This document shows, in pieces, positions 16,137 to 24,099 of a stretch of DNA of 60,220 nt (position 1 is its first letter; the number at the start of each line of letters is the position of its first letter). The notes below the pieces were generated by a model. The model did not search any database. It was not told the origin of the DNA and was given only the letters and a program-made list of their open reading frames with translations. Location: positions 1-60,220 of the forward strand of contig UQTE01000015.1 in NCBI GenBank assembly GCA_900543805.1, in the 5' to 3' direction. The position numbers and the translations under genes are program-made. The DNA is from an uncultured Sutterella sp. (GTDB lineage: Bacteria > Pseudomonadota > Gammaproteobacteria > Burkholderiales > Burkholderiaceae_F).

Positions 16137-16192
16137 AGAAAACGGGCGCGCGCCCCTCCTCCCGAGAGAGGAGGGAACGCCGCCCGCTTCAG
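16137..16192 (-). terminator. terminator of the phosphoribosyltransferase gene
   Basis: Read on the minus strand, CCCTCCTC and GAGGAGGG form an 8-bp stem with loop TCTCGG. GC-rich flanking arms extend it, and TTTTCTT follows. Confidence 0.7.
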
Positions 16193-16210
16193 GCCCGAAG
16201 GCTTCGAAAA

Positions 16211-16792
16211 TCAGTCCTTGAGCGAATGAATCGGCGTGAAGGTGCCGTCGGGGTTCGGACGGAAGACGTAGTGTTCCTTCAGATAGATGATGTCCTTGCG
16301 GTCGACGCTTTCGAGCTCGGCAAGGATTGCCGCGCGCGCGACGACCTTGGCGCCCGCTTCGACGGCGAGATTTTCAATGGCCTGCAGCGACTCGCCCGTG
16401 GCAATCACGTCGTCGATGATGGCGACGCGCTTGCCGCGGATCTTGTCGGCTTCGACGCCGTCCAAGTAGAGCGTCTGTTCCTTCTGGGTCGTGATCGAGC
16501 GAAGCGTGTGCGAGACGACGTTCTGCATGTAGGGCTTGCAGCTCTTTCGCGCGACGACGAACTCCTTCATGCCCATGATGCGGCTCATTTCATAGGTGAG
16601 ACAAATGCCCTTGGCTTCGGCCGTCATCAGGACGTCCACTTCGGGAAGGCGCTTGACGAGTTCGGGGGCGACGCGCTGTACGAGTTCTGTGTCGGAGAGA
16701 CAGACGAAGCTCGCGAGGGCCAGATTGTCTGCCACCTTCACGTAGGGGAGTTTGCGCTTCAAGCCGAGAATTTCAAAGTCGAAGTATTTCAC
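16211..16792 (-). CDS. purine (adenine-type) phosphoribosyltransferase
   Basis: The 193-residue enzyme carries the PRPP-binding motif RVAIIDDVIATGES near residues 120-133 and an upstream VDVLMTAEAKGICLTYEMSR segment as in adenine/xanthine phosphoribosyltransferases. It would convert a free purine base plus PRPP into the nucleotide for salvage. The length and EAKGI region favour adenine or a related base, but specificity cannot be fixed from sequence alone. It is monocistronic, with a good terminator, and is transcribed away from the MFS gene. Confidence 0.8.
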   Translation of the reverse strand: MKYFDFEILGLKRKLPYVKVADNLALASFVCLSDTELVQRVAPELVKRLPEVDVLMTAEAKGICLTYEMSRIMGMKEFVVARKSCKPYMQNVVSHTLRSITTQKEQTLYLDGVEADKIRGKRVAIIDDVIATGESLQAIENLAVEAGAKVVARAAILAELESVDRKDIIYLKEHYVFRPNPDGTFTPIHSLKD

Positions 16793-17085
16793 GGGAGTGT
16801 CCTGATGATGCGGAGACGGTCGTTGCGGCCGTCGGGGAGGAGGGAAAGGCGACAGTCTAGCGGATGCGGATGTTCATCGGGGGTGCTTTCTGAGGGCAGG
16901 GTGCCCAGATTTTGACTTGGATCGAAAATCCGTCAAATTCTTTTGGGGGCGGTTCGCGCGCTCCGAGAAGTTGCACTGGCAGGATCGCTACAATTGAAGA
17001 GCATTTCTCCTACAACCCCCTGATGATCTTTGACTCGTCCACCGTTTGTGGCCGGGTCTTTTTTGGCTCAAAGGATAAACAGATC

Positions 17086-18312
17086 GTGGAAAACGACAAC
17101 GCCAAACCCTGGAAATTGACGCTCGTCATCCTGACGGCGAGCTCGCTTCTGATGTCGGCGAGCTATACGATGCTCGTTCCCTTCCTGCCGATGTACCTCA
17201 TTCAGGAACTCAACGTCGCGCAGGACGAAGTGAATCTTTGGAGCGGGATCATCTTCGCGATCTCCTTTGCGATTTCCGGGATCATGGCGCCGATCTGGGG
17301 GGCGATGGCCGACAAAAAGAGCCGCAAACTCATGGCCGTACGCGCGGCGATCTGTCTTTCGATCACCTACGTTCTGGGCGGTCTCGTGCAGGACGTCTGG
17401 CAGCTCTTCGGCGTGCGCGTACTGCAGGGCTTTGCGTCGGGGCTCTGGCCGGCGTGCCTTGCGATCATGACGGTGAACGCGCCGAGAACGAAGTTGGGGC
17501 TCTGTCTCGGCACGATGCAGGGCGCCATGACGGCGGGCGGCGTGCTCGGTCCCCTCATGGGCGGTCTTCTCGCAGAAGCCTTCGGCATGCGTGCCGCCTT
17601 CTTCCTCGGGGGCGTCGGACTCTTCGTCATCACGCTTCTCATCATCTTCTACATCAAGGAGCCGCCGAGAAAGAAGGTCGAAAGGGTCGAATCGAGCCGT
17701 CCGAAGACAAACCTTCTCAAGGTACCCGTCGTGCAGCGCATGCTGCTTTGCGCGGGCGTGGTGCAGCTCACGATTCTTCTGCAGCAGCCGATCATGCCGC
17801 TTTACGTCGGAGAACTGCAGGGGAGCATGGACCGCATCGTGCTCGTCACGGGGATGCTCTTTTCGATCGTCGGGATTTCGGGCGTAATCGCTTCGCCCGT
17901 CTGGGGGATCGTCGGGCAAAAGTGGGGCTTCCGTCCGGCGCTCTATCTCGCGCTGCTCGGCTCGGGCATTTTCGGGATGATTCAAGCGATCCCGACGACA
18001 CTGGTTCCCTTCGGCGTGTGGCGCTTCATCGGCGGCCTCGCCTTCGCCGGGATCTTTCCGGCCATCAACGCGGTGCTTTCGCAGTCCTCCGCCCCGGAAG
18101 ACCGCGGCCGCATCTTCGGGCTTTCCTACGCCGCACAGCAGGTCGGCAGCGTGATCGGCCCGATCGCGGGCGGCGCCATGGCGATGTATCTGCCGCTCAA
18201 GTTCGTGATCTTCACGAGCGGGTTCGTGCTCATTCCGCTCGTGATCTTCCTCTACCTCATGCGCCCGAAGGTCGAGCCAAACACCAAGGGCGATCCGGCC
18301 AATCTGGGCTGA
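17086..18312 (+). CDS. MFS transporter, drug/metabolite exporter type
   Basis: With GTG 17086 the protein is 408 residues with twelve predicted membrane helices. The N-terminal half shows GIMAPIWGAMADKKSRKLM, the MFS loop 2-3 signature, and VRVLQGFASGLWPACLAIM, the GFASG region of helix 5. A basic central loop (KEPPRKKVERVESSRPK) joins the halves, and a second copy of the loop signature (SPVWGIVGQKWGFRPAL) is present. It resembles MdtG/TetA-type efflux proteins; the substrate is unknown. The start was chosen from an AAGGAT element about nine bases upstream and the beginning of the first helix. ATG 17023 is possible. A TACAAT at 16989-16994 may be the promoter. Confidence 0.82.
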   Translation: MENDNAKPWKLTLVILTASSLLMSASYTMLVPFLPMYLIQELNVAQDEVNLWSGIIFAISFAISGIMAPIWGAMADKKSRKLMAVRAAICLSITYVLGGLVQDVWQLFGVRVLQGFASGLWPACLAIMTVNAPRTKLGLCLGTMQGAMTAGGVLGPLMGGLLAEAFGMRAAFFLGGVGLFVITLLIIFYIKEPPRKKVERVESSRPKTNLLKVPVVQRMLLCAGVVQLTILLQQPIMPLYVGELQGSMDRIVLVTGMLFSIVGISGVIASPVWGIVGQKWGFRPALYLALLGSGIFGMIQAIPTTLVPFGVWRFIGGLAFAGIFPAINAVLSQSSAPEDRGRIFGLSYAAQQVGSVIGPIAGGAMAMYLPLKFVIFTSGFVLIPLVIFLYLMRPKVEPNTKGDPANLG

Positions 18313-18331
18313 CGAGAGAATGGAAACGACG

Positions 18332-18361
18332 ATCGGCGGGCGAAAGTCCGCCGATTCGTTT
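18332..18361 (+). terminator. terminator after the MFS gene
   Basis: ATCGGCGG (18332-18339) pairs perfectly with CCGCCGAT (18348-18355) around loop GCGAAAGT, followed by TCGTTTT. It separates two convergent genes. Confidence 0.75.
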
Positions 18362-18380
18362 TGGAAGTGCCGCCGACCGA

Positions 18381-18890
18381 TCAGTCCCGCCGTTCAAGAT
18401 TCCAGTCATGGAGAATGCCGGTGCGCCGGTCGGCTTCAAATTCCGCCTTGAAGCCGTCGTGTCGAAGAACGCCTTCCCAGCGATCGCCCTCCCTGCGAAG
18501 CCGCACGTCTCCCGGACGCGCGCCGGGAACGCGCCGGGCAGCCTCCCGCTTCACGCTTTCTTCCGCATTCGGCAAGGCCTTTTGACGGCGCACCCATTCC
18601 TCGCGGATTTCGCAGTCGGCGTCGACGACCGTTCCGGTACGGCGCGACACGGCGACGTCGAAATCTCCGACGGCGGTTTCAAATTCCGTCTTCCAGACCC
18701 GGACGCCGCTTTCTTCCCCGCGTTCGATCTTGAGAATCCTCACGTCGCGCCGAGCGACGCCGACGTGTCCGAGCGCAATGCGGAGCGCTTCCTCCCGATC
18801 GACCTCTGCGGGGGCGGCGAAAGAGACGGGCGCTCGTCCCAAAAAAGGAAGAATTGCGAACAGTTTGACTACGTTTCGACGGTCGATCAT
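18381..18890 (-). CDS. secreted PepSY-domain protein
   Basis: The 169-residue precursor has a signal sequence (MIDRRNVVKLFAILPF...SFAA) with a twin-arginine-like RRNVVK, so Tat export is possible. Two PepSY-type units follow: EALRIALGHVGVARRDVRILKIERGE...VWKTEFETAVGDFDVAVSRRTGTVVD, then ESVKREAARRVPG...GVLRHDGFKAEFEADRRTGILHDWNLE. Such periplasmic proteins often accompany two-component systems or peptidases. ATG 18890 has GGAG seven bases before it; an earlier frame start at 18944 would run through the operator repeats. The four-repeat site lies 15-53 bases upstream, suggesting response-regulator control. Confidence 0.75.
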   Translation of the reverse strand: MIDRRNVVKLFAILPFLGRAPVSFAAPAEVDREEALRIALGHVGVARRDVRILKIERGEESGVRVWKTEFETAVGDFDVAVSRRTGTVVDADCEIREEWVRRQKALPNAEESVKREAARRVPGARPGDVRLRREGDRWEGVLRHDGFKAEFEADRRTGILHDWNLERRD

Positions 18891-18904
18891 GACGCGCTCC
18901 AAAT

Positions 18905-18943
18905 ATGACAAAACGATGACAAAAATATGACAGAAATATGACA
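18905..18943 (-). promoter_or_regulatory. four direct repeats at exact 11-bp spacing (PhoB/OmpR-type operator)
   Basis: ATGACA occurs at 18905, 18916, 18927 and 18938, precisely every 11 bases; on the minus strand this is TGTCAT x4 separated by AT-rich spacers. Eleven-base direct repeats are the footprint of PhoB/OmpR-family dimers, and TGTCAT is the core of the classical Pho box. The site lies between a PepSY gene (minus strand, starting at 18890) and a phosphate transporter (plus strand). Confidence 0.75.
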
Positions 18944-19061
18944 AAAGGGCGACGGTTCCTGAAAAAACAATAAAAACCTCGGATCTATGCCGTCAAGTGC
19001 CTCGTTGTATAGCTAAAAGATCGCAATTTGCGTCAAAAAACACGTTTTTGGCGGGGTGGGA

Positions 19062-19103
19062 TGTCAAAAAACTTTCATAATCCGGGGAACTTTCGGATAC
19101 AAT
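19062..19103 (+). promoter_or_regulatory. Pho-box-like site and promoter of the phosphate transporter
   Basis: TGTCAA (19062-19067) and TTTCAT (19073-19078) are 11 bases apart in the orientation pointing toward the gene. A TACAAT -10 lies at 19098-19103. This is the layout of a Pho box replacing a -35 element. The match is imperfect. Confidence 0.45.
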
Positions 19104-19175
19104 TTGCGGCAACTATAACGACCCGCAAATCCGACGCGTCGCTACGGTGTGAAGCACCGCGTCGGGCGCTCCAGC

Positions 19176-21407
19176 ATGGATACATTTATTCTCCTCGCCC
19201 TCGTCCTTTTAGGCATTCTTGCCGTTTGCGACCTTTTCGTCGGCGTCTCGAACGACGCCGTGAACTTCCTCAATTCCGCCGTCGGCTCCAAGGCCGCTCC
19301 CTTCTGGGTGATTCTCGCGGTGGCCTGCGCAGGCGTCCTTCTCGGCGCCACCTTCTCCTCGGGCATGATGGAGGTCGCCAAAACCGGCGTCCTGATCCCC
19401 GAAAACTTCACCTTCAAGGAAGTCATCATCGTATTCGCGGCCGTCATGGTGACGGACGTTCTTCTCCTCAACACCTTCAACTCCCTCGGTCTTCCCACCT
19501 CCACCACCGTCTCCATCATCTTTGAACTCCTGGGCGGCGCCATCGCGATGGCCTGCCTCAAAGTGTGGCAGTCGGGCGCTCCCTTCACCGATCTCGGCAC
19601 TTACCTCAATTCGGGCAAAGCCCTCGCGATGATCCTCGCGATCCTCACCTCCGTCCTCGTCGCCTTCATTTCGGGCGTCGTCGTGCAGTGGGTTCTTCGC
19701 CTCGTCTTCACCTTCCGCTACGAGCGCATCTACAGGTGGCTGGGCGGCGTCTTCGCGGGCGTCGCGTTTACGGCGATCTTCTACTTCCTCGTCATGAAGG
19801 GCGCCAAGGGCGCTTCCTTCATGCGTCCCGAATGGATCGAGTGGATCGACGCCAACACCGAGGCGATCCTCATCGTTTCCTTCGTCGGATGCTCGCTCTT
19901 CTTCCAGGCGCTCATTCTCTTCTTCCGCCTCAACGTCTTCCCCTACGTCATTCTCGCGGGCACCTTCGCGCTTGCCTTCGCCTTCGCCGGCAACGACCTC
20001 GTGAACTTCATCGGCGTTCCGATGGCGGCGCTTGACAGCTGGACCATCTTCTCCGCGGTCGAAGGGGCTAATCCCGACACCTTCCTCATGGGCGGGCTGC
20101 GTGACGTGACGCATACGCCCACCTACATCCTCCTCGCCGCGGGCCTCGTGATGGTGCTCACGCTCTGCTTCTCGAAGAAGGCGCACACGGTGATCCGCAC
20201 GTCGATCAACCTTTCGAGTTCTTCGCGCGGCGGCAAGGAACAGTTCGGTTCGTCGCTTCCCGCCCGCATGCTCGTGCGCGGTGCGCTGCACGCCAACGAC
20301 ATCATTCACCAGATCATCCCGAAGAGCATCTTCCGCGTTCTCGACAAGCGTTTCGAGCAGCCCAAGCATTCGGCGCGCGACATCGCCTTCGACGAAGTGC
20401 GCGCGAGCGTGAACCTCGTTCTTGCCGCGGCGCTCATCGCTTCGGCCACGAGCCTCAAGCTTCCGCTCTCGACCACCTACGTCACCTTCATGGTCGCCAT
20501 GGGTTCGAGTCTCGCCGACGGCGCCTGGGACCGCGAATCGGCCGTCTACCGCATTTCGGGCGTTCTCACCGTCATTTCGGGCTGGTTCATCACGGCCTTC
20601 ACGGCGGCGACCGCCTGCGGCATCGTGACCTTCCTCTTCGTGTGGCTCGGCGAAGCCGCCATCATCCTCGGCATGGTGATTTCGCTCGTTCTCATCATCA
20701 AGTCGAACTTCTTCTCGAAGGAAGATGACGACGACGTCCGCCTCGAAGTGACGCACGTCGAAAAGGGCGACCGCGAATCGATCCGCGCGCTCCTTTCGGT
20801 GAACATCCAGTCGAACCTCGACCGGACGCTCGACCTCTTCGCCTCGGGTCTCGAAGCCTTCCTCGCGCAGGACCACAAGACGCTCGCGCGTCTCAAGGGC
20901 GAAGGCGCCATGTTCTTCGACCTCGTCATGATGCGCCGCGGTGAGTACTACCGCATGGCCTTGACGGGCGGCGGCACGAAGGCCGACCGCGACGCGCGCA
21001 ACTTCTACTACCGCGCCTATTCGAGCATGAAGGAAGTGAGCCATGCGCTTCGCGACCAGCTCGGGATTTCCGAAAACTATGTCGCCAATTCGCACTCTCC
21101 CTTCACGGGCAAGATGCGCGACAACATCGAAAAGCTCGCCAAGGACATGCGCGCCGTCGGAGACAACTTCGTTCCCGCCAACTGCGCCCGCATCCTCGGT
21201 CTCATCGAAGAGGCCCAGCGCGAATTCATGGAACAGATCGCCGAAGAGCAGATTTCGCTTCGCAAGAGCGAGCTCTATCTCGGCTACCTCCTCTTTGCGC
21301 GCGAAGTGCTCAACCGCTACCTCATGGTGAAGCTCCTGCAGTCGGAGCTTGAAAACGGTACCGGCACGGGCACGCAGCCCGCGCCCGACGCCCCCAAGGC
21401 GGCCTAA
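19176..21407 (+). CDS. inorganic phosphate transporter, PiT family, with C-terminal PhoU-like helical domain
   Basis: This 743-residue protein carries the two PiT signature repeats. One is in the N-terminal helix (GVSNDAVNFLNSAVGSKAAP); the other is mid-protein (FAGNDLVNFIGVPMAALDS). It has about twelve membrane helices up to residue ~520. The last ~210 residues are soluble and helical (from KEDDDDVRLEVTHVEKGDRES) and resemble the PhoU/DUF47 type found fused or adjacent to Pit proteins. It imports phosphate (as metal-phosphate) using the proton or sodium gradient. ATG 19176 begins the first helix; GTG 19149 would add nine residues. The Pho-box-like site upstream suggests induction by phosphate limitation. 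It ends at a good terminator. Confidence 0.9.
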   Translation: MDTFILLALVLLGILAVCDLFVGVSNDAVNFLNSAVGSKAAPFWVILAVACAGVLLGATFSSGMMEVAKTGVLIPENFTFKEVIIVFAAVMVTDVLLLNTFNSLGLPTSTTVSIIFELLGGAIAMACLKVWQSGAPFTDLGTYLNSGKALAMILAILTSVLVAFISGVVVQWVLRLVFTFRYERIYRWLGGVFAGVAFTAIFYFLVMKGAKGASFMRPEWIEWIDANTEAILIVSFVGCSLFFQALILFFRLNVFPYVILAGTFALAFAFAGNDLVNFIGVPMAALDSWTIFSAVEGANPDTFLMGGLRDVTHTPTYILLAAGLVMVLTLCFSKKAHTVIRTSINLSSSSRGGKEQFGSSLPARMLVRGALHANDIIHQIIPKSIFRVLDKRFEQPKHSARDIAFDEVRASVNLVLAAALIASATSLKLPLSTTYVTFMVAMGSSLADGAWDRESAVYRISGVLTVISGWFITAFTAATACGIVTFLFVWLGEAAIILGMVISLVLIIKSNFFSKEDDDDVRLEVTHVEKGDRESIRALLSVNIQSNLDRTLDLFASGLEAFLAQDHKTLARLKGEGAMFFDLVMMRRGEYYRMALTGGGTKADRDARNFYYRAYSSMKEVSHALRDQLGISENYVANSHSPFTGKMRDNIEKLAKDMRAVGDNFVPANCARILGLIEEAQREFMEQIAEEQISLRKSELYLGYLLFAREVLNRYLMVKLLQSELENGTGTGTQPAPDAPKAA

Positions 21408-21429
21408 GGCGCATCGCTGAAAACCACAG

Positions 21430-21468
21430 GGCGACTCCTCCGGAAACGGGCGGGTCGCCTTTGTTTTT
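21430..21468 (+). terminator. terminator of the phosphate transporter gene
   Basis: GGCGAC (21430-21435) pairs with GTCGCC (21454-21459), followed by TTTGTTTTTG. Confidence 0.75.
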
Positions 21469-21580
21469 GCGCCGTCCATCCTTCTGTAAGTCACACGTCT
21501 TTTCACTAGAATGTCCTTTCAGTCGGCGTCGCACACGACTTCCCGCCGACCCTTTGCCTTTCGCCGGGAGATTTTTTCCG

Positions 21581-22393
21581 ATGCCGACCATTCTTTTCGC
21601 TTCCCCCGTTTTCGGGCCCGTGCACTCGCGCCGTCTCGGCCTCTCGCTCGGCGTCAATCTGCTCCCCGCGGACGGAAAGCTCTGTACCTTCGACTGTCTT
21701 TACTGCGAGTGCGGGCTCAATGAGGAGCACCGCCCCAAGACCGACATGCCCTCGCGCGCGCTCGTTGCGCAAAAGCTCGAAGAGCGCATCCGGTCGCTCG
21801 CTCTCGAGGGACGCCCCGTCGACGCGATCACCTTCGCAGGGAACGGCGAGCCCACCATGCATCCCGACTTTGCGGCGATCGTGGAGGATACGGTCGCGAT
21901 CCGCGACCGTCTGGCGCCTTCGGCCAAGCTCTGCGTCCTCACGAATTCGACGAATCTTCTGAAGCCCGGGGTGGCGGAAGCGCTGAGGCGGTTCGATCTC
22001 CCTATGTTCAAGCTCGACGCGCTCGACGCCGACTGGGTGAAGCGCGTAAACCGCCCGCAGTGTCCCTATCGTCAGGAGGCCCTGATCGAAGCGCTCAAGG
22101 GCTGGGAAGGGGAGTGCATCATCCAGACGATGTTCCTTCGCGGGACGGTTGACGGGGTGTCGGTCGACAACACGACGGACGACTTCGTCGAGCCCTGGCT
22201 GAAAGTCGTCGCCGACATTCGCCCGAAGTGCGTTTCGATTTATTCGCTTGACCGCGACGCCTCCTGCACTACGCTTCTCAAGGCCGATCCCGAACGGCTT
22301 CTTGCGATCGGGGAGCGCGTGAAGGCCTTGGACATCCCCGTGCAGGTTTCGGTGAAGCCTTCCGAAGTGCGCCGCGAGAAGGAGTGCGATTGA
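21581..22393 (+). CDS. radical SAM protein of the COG0731 type (Fe-S oxidoreductase)
   Basis: The 270-residue protein opens FASPVFGPVHSRRLGLSLGVNLLP and then has CTFDCLYC (CX3CX2C), the radical SAM cluster site. AITFAGNGEPTMHP follows, the glycine-rich SAM-binding region. This combination marks the COG0731 group (archaeal wybutosine-type relatives and uncharacterised bacterial members). Its substrate is unknown. ATG 21581 is chosen because a GGGAG lies ten bases upstream and the family opening starts right there; the in-frame 40 residues before it are arginine- and phenylalanine-rich and unlikely. It precedes the pyridoxal kinase by 16 bases, so the two may be cotranscribed. Confidence 0.83.
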   Translation: MPTILFASPVFGPVHSRRLGLSLGVNLLPADGKLCTFDCLYCECGLNEEHRPKTDMPSRALVAQKLEERIRSLALEGRPVDAITFAGNGEPTMHPDFAAIVEDTVAIRDRLAPSAKLCVLTNSTNLLKPGVAEALRRFDLPMFKLDALDADWVKRVNRPQCPYRQEALIEALKGWEGECIIQTMFLRGTVDGVSVDNTTDDFVEPWLKVVADIRPKCVSIYSLDRDASCTTLLKADPERLLAIGERVKALDIPVQVSVKPSEVRREKECD

Positions 22394-22409
22394 GAACGGA
22401 GAAATTCCC

Positions 22410-23288
22410 ATGCACAGCAATGCTCCCTTCATTCGCCGCGTGGCGGCCGTTCACGACCTTTCGGGCTTCGGGCGCGTGTCGCTTACGACCGTCATTCCGG
22501 TCCTCTCCACCATGGGCTTCGAAGTCTGTCCCTTGCCGACGGCGATTCTCTCGAACCACACGCAGTATCCGCACTTCAGCTTTCTCGATCTGACGGACGA
22601 ACTCCCGAAGATCATCGCCGAGTGGCGGCGCCTCGCGCTCGAATTCAGCGCCATTTACACGGGCTACCTCGGCTCTCCGCGGCAGATCCGCATCATCGCG
22701 GACTTCATCGAGGAATTCCGCCGCGAGGAGACGCTCGTCGTGGTCGATCCGGTCCTCGGGGACAACGGGCGGCTCTACAACAAGATCACGGACGAAATGG
22801 TGTCGGAAATGCGCGTGCTCGCCCGCAGGGCGGACGTTCTGACGCCGAACCTCACGGAAGTCTTCGCGCTTTTGGGGCGCGAATATCAATCCGACTGCAC
22901 GGACGAAATGCTCAAGGACATGATCGCCGAATTGTCCGAAAAGGGACCCGACACGGTCATCATCACGGGCGTGCCCGTCAAGAACGAATCCGGACTCACG
23001 GCCGTGCTCGCGAGAAGCCGCAGCGACGGGCGCACCTGGAAGGTGACCTGCCCCTATCTGCCCGCCCATTATCCGGGCACGGGCGACACCTTTACGAGCG
23101 TCGTGACGGGAAGCCTTCTGCAGGGCGACAGCCTTCCGATCGCGCTCGACCGCGCGGTGCAGTTCATTTTGCAGGGGATTCGCGCGACCTTTGGCTATCA
23201 GCACGACAACCGCGAGGGGATTCTGCTCGAGCGCGTGCTCCCGAACCTTCGCATGCCGATCCAGATTTCGAGCTACGAGCTCGCCTGA
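22410..23288 (+). CDS. pyridoxal/pyridoxamine kinase (PdxK/PdxY family)
   Basis: The 292-residue enzyme of the ribokinase superfamily phosphorylates B6 vitamers to make pyridoxal 5'-phosphate. The opening VAAVHDLSGFGRVSLTTVIPVLSTMG is the substrate-binding motif, and YTGYLGSPRQ and VVDPVLGDNGRLY follow. YPGTGDTFTSVVTG holds the catalytic GTGD aspartate and anion hole near residues 224-230. An extended C terminus (IRATFGYQHDNREGI) is typical of pyridoxamine kinases of anaerobes. PdxK and PdxY cannot be separated here. It sits 16 bases after the radical SAM gene and meets the ABC operon tail to tail. Confidence 0.9.
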   Translation: MHSNAPFIRRVAAVHDLSGFGRVSLTTVIPVLSTMGFEVCPLPTAILSNHTQYPHFSFLDLTDELPKIIAEWRRLALEFSAIYTGYLGSPRQIRIIADFIEEFRREETLVVVDPVLGDNGRLYNKITDEMVSEMRVLARRADVLTPNLTEVFALLGREYQSDCTDEMLKDMIAELSEKGPDTVIITGVPVKNESGLTAVLARSRSDGRTWKVTCPYLPAHYPGTGDTFTSVVTGSLLQGDSLPIALDRAVQFILQGIRATFGYQHDNREGILLERVLPNLRMPIQISSYELA

Positions 23289-23298
23289 GGAAGGCTTC

Positions 23299-24099
23299 TC
23301 AGAGCGCCGTGACGCAGGGAACGTCCCCTTCGTCAAAATGAAGCGTGCGGATGCGCACCGGGATGGAAAAGAGCCGCGAGAGGTTTTCTTCCGTCATCAA
23401 GTCCTTCGTGTCGCCGAAGACGGGCGGCTCTCCCTTCGGGACGAGCAGGGTCTTCGTCGCAAGCGCCAGGGCGTGCGCGGGGAAGTGCGTGTTGAGAATG
23501 CAGCCGAGCCCCCGGTCGGCAAGTTGTTGGATAACGTCGAGCACCACGCGCTGATTGCGAAAGTCAAGGTTGCTCTCGGGCTCGTCGAGAACCAGCAGGG
23601 CGGGTTCGGTCGCCAAGGCCCGCGCAATGAGGGCGAGCTGCAGTTGTCCGCCCGAGACTTCGCTCGTGAGCCGGTGCGCGAGGTCGGGCACGCCCACTTC
23701 CTCGAGCACCCGGTCGACGATCTCCCAGTCCTTCGGGCCCGGTCGCCCGAAGGGACCGAGATGGGGACTGCGCCCGAGCGCCACCATGTCGCGGATCGTC
23801 ATCGGCGCAAAGGCCGGGCTTTTGGCCTGCGGGACGTAGCCGACGATCCGCCAGAAGTCGCGGGGCGCCCAGTCGCGCACGTCGCGGCCGTCCAGAAGAC
23901 TCCGTCCCTTCGTCCAGGGGAGAAGCCCCAGGACCGAACGAAGAAGCGTCGTCTTTCCGGCGCCGTTGGGGCCGAGGATCGCAAGGACGCCTTTCGCTTC
24001 AAAGGAGAAGTGCACGTCCGAAAGAATCGGCGTCGGGGCCTTGCCGCGCGCGGCGGGCCACGTGTAAAAGGCGTGTTCCGCGGAGAGCGTATGGGTCAT
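23299..24099 (-). CDS. ABC transporter ATPase, iron-complex/cobalamin (FecE/FhuC) type
   Basis: The 266-residue nucleotide-binding protein has Walker A GPNGAGKTT near residues 43-51 and a Q-loop in VGYVPQAKSP. The signature SEVSGGQLQLALIARAL, Walker B LLVLDEPESNLDF and the switch histidine NTHFP are also present. The signature starts VSGG in place of the common LSGG, a normal variant. It powers the FecCD-type permease whose gene overlaps it by four bases. Third gene of the importer operon. Confidence 0.9.
   Translation of the reverse strand: MTHTLSAEHAFYTWPAARGKAPTPILSDVHFSFEAKGVLAILGPNGAGKTTLLRSVLGLLPWTKGRSLLDGRDVRDWAPRDFWRIVGYVPQAKSPAFAPMTIRDMVALGRSPHLGPFGRPGPKDWEIVDRVLEEVGVPDLAHRLTSEVSGGQLQLALIARALATEPALLVLDEPESNLDFRNQRVVLDVIQQLADRGLGCILNTHFPAHALALATKTLLVPKGEPPVFGDTKDLMTEENLSRLFSIPVRIRTLHFDEGDVPCVTAL

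Noticed and set aside
18905..18943. CRISPR-like array from the repeated ATGACA
   Set aside because: Repeats are 6 bases with 5-base spacers; no CRISPR repeat length or cas genes.
19209..21506. 765-codon minus-strand frame over the phosphate transporter
   Set aside because: Acidic and basic low-complexity translation mirrored from a well-matched PiT gene; no start signal.
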